From positions 1 to 6,040 of the forward strand of contig JAEVZT010000349.1 in assembly GCA_023392115.1 (NCBI GenBank): a stretch of 6,040 nucleotides of DNA, written 5' to 3'. The position numbers were made by a program, and so were the translations under genes. The notes beneath the pieces were generated by a model. The model made no database searches and was not told where the DNA came from. It saw only the letters and a program-made list of their open reading frames with translations. The stretch is from Chloroflexota bacterium (GTDB lineage Bacteria; Chloroflexota; Anaerolineae; Aggregatilineales; Phototrophicaceae). The stretch's first letter is position 1; each line of letters starts with the position of its first letter. Of this stretch, positions 1-4,780 are shown piece after piece.

Positions 1-2
1 AT

Positions 3-434
3 CTAGGTGACGCGCTTCGCCGGAATCCTCAACATGCACTTGCATTCAACAACCGAGGTGTTGTTTATGGACGATTGGACAATCACAACGCGGCGATAGC
101 AGATTATAACCACGCTACACAAATTGCTCCGCACTTTACTTGGCCATATATGAACCGAGGCGAGATTTTCTTCGAACTAGGTCTATACGACATGGCGCTT
201 ACGGAATTTACTCGGGCGGTCGAGTTAGAACCAGATTATTGTCATGCAATAGCCGGTCAAGCGGTAACCCTTCATGTTTTATCAGAAGTCGATAGAGCCG
301 TCGTGCTGTGGAGAAAGCTACTTGGAATTGATGCGCGATACAATGATTATCAGTGGATAGAGACATCTCACGACTGGGACATTTCTCTGGTAACTGAAGC
401 GCAGAAGCTGATCCTGAGGGTGCAGCAGGGATAA
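3..434 (+). CDS. TPR-repeat protein, C-terminal part (5' end outside window)
   Basis: The reading frame is open from base 3 to the TAA at 432-434 with no stop, so the true start lies upstream. The TTG at 75 lies inside a TPR repeat and is not a credible start. At least two good tetratricopeptide repeats are visible. The first runs from about ALAFNNRGVVYGRLDNHNAA to IAP and the second from WPYMNRGEIFFELGLYDMAL to ELEP. Both carry the usual small and aromatic spacing (N-R-G, Y/F, A-L-x-x-F/Y, A, P). A weaker third repeat (AIAGQAVTLHVLSEVDRAV) follows, then a tail with WIETSHDWDISLVTEAQKLI. TPR arrays are protein-protein interaction scaffolds, and no catalytic domain is visible here. Codon use is AT-richer than in the next gene (26 G/C of 60 in bases 121-180). 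No terminator is obvious after the stop. The family call is firm; partner and role are unknown. Confidence 0.85.
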   Translation, partial: LGDALRRNPQHALAFNNRGVVYGRLDNHNAAIADYNHATQIAPHFTWPYMNRGEIFFELGLYDMALTEFTRAVELEPDYCHAIAGQAVTLHVLSEVDRAVVLWRKLLGIDARYNDYQWIETSHDWDISLVTEAQKLILRVQQG

Positions 435-593
435 GACATTGCACAAGCGGTCTTACTTCGTATGTATGTGACTTGGTTAGCCTCCTGCCCTCATGGTACT
501 ACCTGCTGACTTCACTGCTCCATTTTGGTCTTGATCGGGCGATTCGTGGTATACTTAGACTATCCCCAACAGCAGGTCAATTGAAAAGTTGGA
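435..593. other. Intergenic region between TPR gene and HerA-like gene
   Basis: I see no coding sequence, tRNA-like fold or clear intrinsic terminator in the first 100 bases. The right half holds the extended -10 promoter listed separately, and the last bases carry the Shine-Dalgarno of the next gene. The 78-residue minus-strand frame ending here is the complement of the TPR gene and shows no domain. Confidence 0.6.
547..555 (+). promoter_or_regulatory. Extended -10 promoter of the HerA-like gene
   Basis: The sequence is TGGTATACT: a TGn extension followed by TATACT (5 of 6 matches to TATAAT). No good -35 lies 16-18 nt upstream. TTGATC at 531-536 is too close (13 nt) and TTGGTC at 525-530 is too far (19 nt), which fits an extended -10 promoter that depends little on a -35. 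Transcription would begin near 562, leaving a leader of about 38 nt before the ATG at 600. Confidence 0.55.
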
Positions 594-594
594 G
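591..594 (+). promoter_or_regulatory. Shine-Dalgarno deciding the HerA-like start
   Basis: GGAG lies 5 nt upstream of ATG 600. The alternative GTG at 594 overlaps this motif and has only a weak purine stretch (GAAAAG) before it, so ATG 600 is preferred. Confidence 0.6.
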
Positions 595-599
595 TGAGC

Positions 600-2288
600 A
601 TGACCTACCCAAATAACTCGATAGACTTAGAACAAATGTTCCCACGCACGGGATTCGTTTCGACGGTTGAAGACGTGCGTTTGGGTGTGGTCGTCGGCGG
701 CTCGTTGAGCAAGGGGCTGGTGATCAAGCTTGACAGCGGGCAGTCGGTCGAAGATCTGGCGGTAGGTCGTTACATCGTCGTTCACGGGCACGAAAAGCGC
801 TTCTTCTGCATGATCACCGACATCGTCCTCGACAACACGAACCCTGACATCCAGAACGCGCCGCCCGACATTTCCGATCCGTTCCTCGCCGACATCTACA
901 TCGGCACGGCGGCGTACGGCAAAATCCACGCCCAGCCGATGCTGTCAATTGACGACAGCGAAGCGCACCCAACGCCGAAGCCCGTCAAGACGATCCCCGG
1001 TCATTTCATGCCGGTCATGAACGCGACGGTCGCCGACGTGAACGCCGTCTTCGGCGTCGAAGACGAGCTGCATTTCAACGTCGGCGCGCCGCTTGAACTC
1101 GAAGAGACGCAGATCAACCTGAACCTCAAGCGGCTCGTCGAGCGATCGGTTGGCGTATTCGGCAAGAGCGGCACGGGCAAGAGCTTTCTGACGCGCATGT
1201 TATTGGCGGGCGTGATCGCGCGTAATCAGGCGGTCAACCTGATCTTCGACATGCACAACGATTACGGCTGGGAAGTCGTCAGCGAAGGCAGGACGCCGGT
1301 CAAAGGCTTGAAGCAGCTTTTCACCGACCGGGTGAGCATTTGCACGCTCGATATGGAATCGGCGATGCGGCGGAACTCGCACCCCGACTTCGAAGTCAAA
1401 CTCGGCTACGAAGCTATCGAGCCGGAAGACATCGCCATGCTGCGCGAGACGATGAACCTGTCGGACGCGATGATCGACGCGGCGTATACGATCGCCAAGA
1501 TGTGGGGCAAGCGCTGGGTCGAGCGCCTGATCAACGCCAACGCCGACGACATGGAAGAGATTGAAGCCAAGACTCCCACGCGCGCCGGGACGCTCGCCGC
1601 GCTTCAACGGCGCTTGCAGCGTTTCGAACGCTGGGACTTCCTGACGCCGCAGTCGCCGGTAGACAGCGTCGCGCAGATCGTCAATCTGCTCGAAAATGGC
1701 AAGAGCGTCGTGCTGGAGTTCGGGCGCTACGGCAACTCGCTTGAAGCGTACATGCTCGTCACCAATTATCTGACGCGCCGCATTCACGAGATGTACGTCG
1801 AGAAGGTTGAACGGGCGCTCGGCGACAAGGCGATGGAGCCGCCGCAGCTACTGGTGACGATCGAGGAAGCGCACAAGTTCCTCGACCCGCGCATCGCCAG
1901 CCAGACCACCTTCGGCATCATTGCCCGCGAGATGCGAAAGTACAACGTCACGCTCTTGATCGTCGACCAGCGTCCCAGCGGGATCGACGAGGAAGTCATG
2001 AGCCAGATCGGGACGCGCGTGACGGCGCTGCTCGACAACGAGCGCGATATCAGCGCCGTGCTGACGGGCATCAGCGGGGCGGCGGGCTTGCGCGAAGTGC
2101 TGGCGCGTCTGGATACCAAGCAGCAGGCGATCATCATGGGGCACGCCGTGCCGATGCCGGTGGTTGTCAAGACGCGCACGTACGACGAAGCCTTCTACGC
2201 CGCCGTCCGGGGCGAGATCAGCGGGACAGCCGTCGGCGCGACGCGCGAACGGCTCGGCAACGGACGCAAGGAACGCCGCATGAGGTAG
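600..2288 (+). CDS. HerA-type ATPase (HAS-barrel + DUF87 domain)
   Basis: This 562-residue protein (numbered from ATG 600) has the HerA layout. An N-terminal HAS-barrel-like beta domain spans about residues 18-90 (GVVVGGSLSKGLVIKLDSG, then VEDLAVGRYIVV). A RecA/FtsK-type ATPase core follows. Walker A is GKSGTGKS at 188-195. A HerA-like DMHNDYG motif sits at 217-223. Walker B is LLVTIEEAH at 417-425, with acidic E422 and E423. The post-Walker-B DQRPSGIDEEVMSQIGTR motif starts at 456. The last 20 or so residues are basic. HerA proteins form hexameric rings that translocate along DNA; many work with the NurA nuclease in end resection, and some bacterial ones pair with SIR2 or DUF4297 effectors in phage defence. 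No such partner is encoded in this window, so the specific job is open. A track-style start at GTG 594 would add two residues. It is probably transcribed alone from its own extended -10 promoter. Confidence 0.88.
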   Translation: MTYPNNSIDLEQMFPRTGFVSTVEDVRLGVVVGGSLSKGLVIKLDSGQSVEDLAVGRYIVVHGHEKRFFCMITDIVLDNTNPDIQNAPPDISDPFLADIYIGTAAYGKIHAQPMLSIDDSEAHPTPKPVKTIPGHFMPVMNATVADVNAVFGVEDELHFNVGAPLELEETQINLNLKRLVERSVGVFGKSGTGKSFLTRMLLAGVIARNQAVNLIFDMHNDYGWEVVSEGRTPVKGLKQLFTDRVSICTLDMESAMRRNSHPDFEVKLGYEAIEPEDIAMLRETMNLSDAMIDAAYTIAKMWGKRWVERLINANADDMEEIEAKTPTRAGTLAALQRRLQRFERWDFLTPQSPVDSVAQIVNLLENGKSVVLEFGRYGNSLEAYMLVTNYLTRRIHEMYVEKVERALGDKAMEPPQLLVTIEEAHKFLDPRIASQTTFGIIAREMRKYNVTLLIVDQRPSGIDEEVMSQIGTRVTALLDNERDISAVLTGISGAAGLREVLARLDTKQQAIIMGHAVPMPVVVKTRTYDEAFYAAVRGEISGTAVGATRERLGNGRKERRMR

Positions 2289-2293
2289 AAGCA

Positions 2294-2360
2294 ACCCCTC
2301 AACCCCCAGCCCCTTCTCCCACGCAGGCGGGGAGAAGGGGAGAAAAGCACGGTTAGGGGT
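2294..2360. repeat. Nested palindromic interspersed repeat (REP/MITE-like)
   Basis: The inner stem is CCCCTTCTCCC (2310-2320) against GGGAGAAGGGG (2330-2340), 11 perfect base pairs around a 9-nt loop. The outer stem is ACCCCTCAACC (2294-2304) against GGTTAGGGGT (2351-2360), ten pairs with C2300 bulged. It begins 6 nt after the ATPase stop. No T-run follows, so it is not a textbook intrinsic terminator, though it could slow or end transcription or protect the 3' end of the mRNA. Its nested design and intergenic place suggest a small interspersed repeat family; a possibly related start appears at 6004-6040. Confidence 0.75.
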
Positions 2361-2368
2361 CTAGCATT

Positions 2369-2399
2369 TTGACAATTCGAGTACAATAGATGCTGTATC
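2369..2399 (+). promoter_or_regulatory. Putative promoter of the GNAT-DUF554 genes
   Basis: TTGACA at 2369-2374 is a perfect -35 match. The best-spaced -10 is weak: TGTATC at 2394-2399 (19-nt spacer) with a TGC extension just before it. TACAAT at 2382-2387 is a better -10 hexamer but only 7 nt from this -35. With the first choice, transcription would begin near 2406, right at the base of the hairpin listed next; with the second, near 2394. Confidence 0.4.
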
Positions 2400-2405
2400 T
2401 GTGTC

Positions 2406-2426
2406 GGGCGACCTATCAGGTCGCCC
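2406..2426 (+). promoter_or_regulatory. 9-bp hairpin in the leader of the GNAT gene
   Basis: GGGCGACCT (2406-2414) pairs perfectly with AGGTCGCCC (2418-2426) around a 3-nt loop. Downstream is TTGTGGTTCT, only loosely T-rich, so an attenuator is possible but unconvincing. If transcription starts near 2406 the hairpin would sit at the extreme 5' end of the mRNA, where such structures can protect transcripts. It may also be a relic of a palindromic repeat. Confidence 0.6.
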
Positions 2427-2466
2427 TTGTGGTTCTATTCGAAAAAACACTTTCAACTTACGCATC

Positions 2467-3066
2467 ATGCAGCCAACCACCCTATTTGAATTTGAAGCAT
2501 TTCCGACCCTGCAAACGCCGCGCCTCGTCCTGCGCGAGATCATGCCCGAAGACGATGACGCGGTCTTTCGCCTGCGCGCCGACGTCGAGGTGACGCGCTA
2601 CAACACCGGCAGACCGTATACCCACCTCGATCAGGCGCGCGACCTGATCGACGACATCCGGCGCGGGTTCGACGACCGGCGCGAGTTGCGCTGGGCGATC
2701 ACATTGAAGGCGGAACCCCAGCCGCGCCGCCTGATCGGCATGTGCGGCTACAACTTCTGGTTAAGACAGAATCGGCGCGCGTCGATCGGCTATGATCTGC
2801 TGCGCTCGTACTGGGGCAAGGGCATCATGACCGAAGCGCTCGACGCGGTGCTGGCGTTCGGCTTCTCGCGCATGGACTTGAACCGCATCGAAGCTGACGT
2901 GAGCACCGAAAACATCGCCTCGCGCCGCGTGCTTGAAAAGCTCGGCTTCACCTACGAGGGGACGCAGCGCGAGCAGTATTACGAGTGGGGCGACTTCCAC
3001 GACCTCGAACTCTATTCGCTCCTGCGCCGCGAGTACGAACGGCGCGCGCTTGGCAGCCAACGCTAA
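2467..3066 (+). CDS. GNAT family N-acetyltransferase, RimJ/RimL-like
   Basis: Counting from ATG 2467, this 199-residue protein matches the usual RimJ/RimL-type length. It opens with the family's TPRLVLREI strand (about residues 17-25). It then shows the acetyl-CoA pyrophosphate-binding segment RSYWGKG (113-119), followed by IMTEALDAVLAFGF. The C-terminal NIASRRVLEKLGF motif lies at 149-161 and ends with EGTQREQYYEWGDFHDLELYSLL. Such enzymes move an acetyl group from acetyl-CoA to a protein N-terminus, amino acid or small amine in the cytoplasm; the substrate cannot be told here. The frame is open from GTG 2401, but those first 22 codons run through the hairpin and show no family similarity, so ATG 2467 is preferred. 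No clear Shine-Dalgarno precedes it, which is the main doubt about the start. The DUF554 gene follows after 15 nt, so the two are probably one operon. Confidence 0.88.
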   Translation: MQPTTLFEFEAFPTLQTPRLVLREIMPEDDDAVFRLRADVEVTRYNTGRPYTHLDQARDLIDDIRRGFDDRRELRWAITLKAEPQPRRLIGMCGYNFWLRQNRRASIGYDLLRSYWGKGIMTEALDAVLAFGFSRMDLNRIEADVSTENIASRRVLEKLGFTYEGTQREQYYEWGDFHDLELYSLLRREYERRALGSQR

Positions 3067-3072
3067 AAGGGG
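3067..3072 (+). promoter_or_regulatory. Shine-Dalgarno deciding the TTG start of DUF554
   Basis: AAGGGG directly follows the GNAT TAA stop and lies 9 nt before TTG 3082. This supports the TTG start and suggests translational coupling between the two genes. Confidence 0.55.
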
Positions 3073-3081
3073 CAGCGGCGA

Positions 3082-3828
3082 TTGGGCGGCACACTTCTCA
3101 ACATGATCACGGTTTCCATCGGCACGGCGCTCGGTTTGTTGATCGGCAGCCGCCTTCCCGAACGGATTCAGCAGTCGGTCGTCACCGGCTTGGGGCTGGT
3201 GACGCTGTTCGTCGGCTTCAGCAACGCGGGCGAAACGGGCAACGTCATCATCCCGCTGTTGAGCCTCGTCACTGGCGCGATCGTCGGCGAACTCCTGCGG
3301 ATCGACCTCGCGCTTGAGCGATTCGGCGGCTGGCTTCAGCAGCGCTTCAGCGGATCAGCGGCGGGATCGGTGACTGTCGCGGCGTCGGATGCGCGCGAAC
3401 GCTTCATCAGCGGCTTCGTCACGGCGAGCCTCGTCTTCTGCATCGGTCCGCTGACGTTTGTCGGCTCAATGCTCGACGGCATGGGGCAGCCGATCGGCTT
3501 TCAGCAGTTGGCGATCAAGAGCACGCTCGACGGCTTCGCGGCGCTGGCGTTCGCGTCGAGCCTCGGGATCGGCGTCGGCTTCAGCGTGATCACGATCCTC
3601 GTCCTGCAAGGCGGGCTGGCGCTGGCGGGGAGCCTGTTCGGCAGCTTCATGTCCGCGCCGATGATCAACGAGATGACGGCGGTCGGCGGGCTGCTGCTGA
3701 TCGGCTTGGCGCTGATCCTGCTCGACATCAAGCGCCCGCGCGTGGCGAACTTCCTGCCCGCGCTGGTGATCGCGCCCCTGCTCGTTGCCCTCGCCGCCGC
3801 GCTAGGGATCAATATTTACCCGCTGTAG
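3082..3828 (+). CDS. DUF554 family integral membrane protein (YqgA/YdfK-like)
   Basis: The 248-residue protein is strongly hydrophobic, with about seven membrane segments: roughly residues 8-22, 33-48, 55-72, 108-130, 150-185 (likely two), 200-216 and 225-245. Family signatures are clear: the N-terminal GGTLLNMITVSIGTALGLL, then SRLPERI, then CIGPLTFVGSMLDGMG, and KSTLDGFAALAFASSLGIG. These match DUF554, a conserved membrane family with no settled function. The TTG at 3082 is chosen because GTLLN belongs to the family's conserved N-terminus and a Shine-Dalgarno sits 9 nt upstream; the first ATG, at 3103, would cut into it. The gene lies 15 nt after the GNAT gene and likely shares its transcript. 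Its last codons recur 0.8 kb downstream (4603-4659), so the present 3' end may have been supplied by an inserted element. The family call is firm; substrate is unknown. Confidence 0.9.
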   Translation: MGGTLLNMITVSIGTALGLLIGSRLPERIQQSVVTGLGLVTLFVGFSNAGETGNVIIPLLSLVTGAIVGELLRIDLALERFGGWLQQRFSGSAAGSVTVAASDARERFISGFVTASLVFCIGPLTFVGSMLDGMGQPIGFQQLAIKSTLDGFAALAFASSLGIGVGFSVITILVLQGGLALAGSLFGSFMSAPMINEMTAVGGLLLIGLALILLDIKRPRVANFLPALVIAPLLVALAAALGINIYPL

Positions 3829-3829
3829 G
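3787..3829 (+). repeat. Direct repeat, copy 1 (3' end of the intact DUF554 gene)
   Basis: These 43 bases cover the last 13 codons and stop of the DUF554 gene plus one base. They match 4618-4660 at 42 of 43 positions; the single difference is G3807 versus A4638, the silent third base of a glycine codon. Weaker homology extends left to 3769. The sequence right of 3829 shares nothing with the right side of copy 2. This is a candidate left boundary of an insertion. Confidence 0.9.
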
Positions 3830-3885
3830 ACTGCAACACCTGTTATTGCATTACGCTGCTTTACATACGGAGTGCGGGGGATCAA

Positions 3886-4566
3886 ATGCGCTGGCTAATA
3901 CTGCTTTTGTTAAGTATCCCGCTGTTCATGATTCTACCGAATGGATTTATGTTTCCATCCAAGTACCATGATTCTGAATGGGACGATCTACTTCACCTAA
4001 CCGACTGTGAATTGCCCTGCTGGATCGGCATCGTACCCGTCGAAACGACTATTGGCGCGGCTGTGACGCTTATCAAGCAGGTGTATGGCAGTGACTTGCG
4101 GTATTTGCTTGAGTATCGTTTACGTTCAACAAAGATAGCAACGGATTCTCGAATCGTCGTTACTGATACTCTGACGAACTATAAGTTGCGTGTCGAGCTA
4201 TCTTCCTACGAAGGCGACTCTACTTGGGCATCAATCATTGATCACATTAGTCTTACGCCGTTTGTCGAGCGTGGCTCAGTCACTTGGCGTCCACGTGTCT
4301 CTGAAATTCAGGTGATTCTAGGAGAGCCATTGCAGGTGCGGTTAGCAAGCGGTATAGATAATTATGCAGTGTCTTTAGTTTATCAGGATGGTCTGGTGTT
4401 TGTTGCTGTTCCAGACTTGAAATGTGACAGGGTGCTGCCGACACAAGAAGTAACCGGTATCGGTATTGCTGCTCAAATTCCACCAGAAGTTTGGTGGCCT
4501 TCCAAGCCGCAACTTTGGCGAGGGTATAACGTCTGCTACAACTTTGAAAGCCGAGCCACCTATTGA
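3886..4566 (+). CDS. Hypothetical exported or membrane-anchored protein with CELPCW motif
   Basis: This 226-residue protein starts at an ATG with a GGGGG purine run 5 nt upstream. Residues 3-23 form a hydrophobic segment (WLILLLLSIPLFMILP), a signal peptide or membrane anchor with only one basic residue before it. There follows CELPCWIGIVPVETTIGAA (C41, C45, W46). A second half contains RVSEIQVILGEPLQVRL and AVSLVYQDGLVFVAV, which resembles the helix, LGxP turn and beta strands of BamE/SmpA-like small domains. From memory, CxLPCWxGIxPGxTT proteins recur as uncharacterised secreted proteins in Chloroflexota; I cannot name a function. Two further cysteines lie near the C-terminus (LKCDRV, NVCYN). 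The gene is AT-rich against its neighbours (24 G/C of 60 in bases 3901-3960) and is bracketed by the 43-bp repeat, suggesting transfer. No convincing promoter is visible in the 57-nt gap before it. Confidence 0.75.
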   Translation: MRWLILLLLSIPLFMILPNGFMFPSKYHDSEWDDLLHLTDCELPCWIGIVPVETTIGAAVTLIKQVYGSDLRYLLEYRLRSTKIATDSRIVVTDTLTNYKLRVELSSYEGDSTWASIIDHISLTPFVERGSVTWRPRVSEIQVILGEPLQVRLASGIDNYAVSLVYQDGLVFVAVPDLKCDRVLPTQEVTGIGIAAQIPPEVWWPSKPQLWRGYNVCYNFESRATY

Positions 4567-4602
4567 ACTTTGTTCTTCACTGCGTCGCTGGACTTGCGGT
4601 AG

Positions 4603-4659
4603 ATCGCGCCGCCGGTCGCCCTCGCCGCCGCGCTAGGAATCAATATTTACCCGCTGTAG
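4603..4659 (+). pseudogene. Remnant of a DUF554 gene 3' end
   Basis: Read in frame from ATC 4603, this encodes IAPPVALAAALGINIYPL and a TAG stop. The intact gene ends IAPLLVALAAALGINIYPL. The remnant is one codon shorter and carries one Leu-to-Pro change; the other differences (CCC/CCG, GTT/GTC, GGG/GGA) are silent. An in-frame TAG at 4600 sits immediately upstream, so it cannot be translated as part of a longer protein. The silent pattern shows it evolved as coding sequence before being cut off from its gene. Confidence 0.85.
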
Positions 4660-4660
4660 G
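4618..4660 (+). repeat. Direct repeat, copy 2 (displaced DUF554 3' end)
   Basis: This is the partner of 3787-3829 (42 of 43 identical), in the same orientation and 831 bp away. It is a candidate right boundary of the segment holding the AT-rich gene. GC-rich palindromic sequence begins directly after it. Confidence 0.9.
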
Positions 4661-4690
4661 GAGAGGACATGCTGGAAGAGGACATGCTGT
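4661..4690. repeat. Two-unit 15-bp tandem repeat
   Basis: Units 4661-4675 and 4676-4690 share a 13-base core, AGAGGACATGCTG (4662-4674 and 4677-4689). The second core also forms the left arm of the first palindrome in the cluster that follows. Confidence 0.8.
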
Positions 4691-4742
4691 AGCATGTCCC
4701 TACAAAATGTGCTTTGTAGGGACGCGCAACTGCGCGTCCTCT
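4677..4742. repeat. Cluster of three interlocking palindromes, possible bidirectional terminator
   Basis: Palindrome A is GGACATGCT (4680-4688) against AGCATGTCC (4691-4699). Palindrome B is GTCCCTACAAA (4696-4706) against TTTGTAGGGAC (4713-4723), 11 pairs with a 6-nt loop. Palindrome C is GGACGCGCA (4720-4728) against TGCGCGTCC (4731-4739). Neighbouring palindromes share a GTCC or GGAC arm, so only some can fold at once. The outermost AGAGGAC (4677-4683) and GTCCTCT (4736-4742) also pair. The cluster lies between two convergent genes, where a two-way terminator would be expected, but no strong T-run follows either way. It looks like fused copies of short interspersed palindromes. Confidence 0.75.
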
Positions 4743-4780
4743 CAACTGCTCTTATGCGGTCGTCACGCCCCGAAACCCCG

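Noticed and set aside
1200..1787. A 195-residue minus-strand frame inside the HerA-like gene
   Set aside because: It lies wholly opposite conserved ATPase motifs and is histidine-, arginine- and valine-rich, typical of a shadow frame in GC-rich DNA.
2310..2340. The inner stem as a classical intrinsic terminator of the HerA-like gene
   Set aside because: No run of T follows the stem; the nested outer stem points to a repeat unit instead, though it may still affect transcription.
2361..2543. A 60-residue minus-strand frame over the GNAT leader
   Set aside because: It runs across the promoter and hairpin with no recognisable pattern or ribosome binding site.
600..3066. A HerA plus GNAT phage-defence operon
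   Set aside because: The GNAT is an ordinary RimJ/RimL type with its own likely promoter and is separated by a repeat; nothing links the two functionally.
3786..4660. An insertion sequence bounded by the 43-bp repeats
   Set aside because: The repeats are direct and coding, far longer than usual target duplications, and the enclosed gene shows no transposase features.
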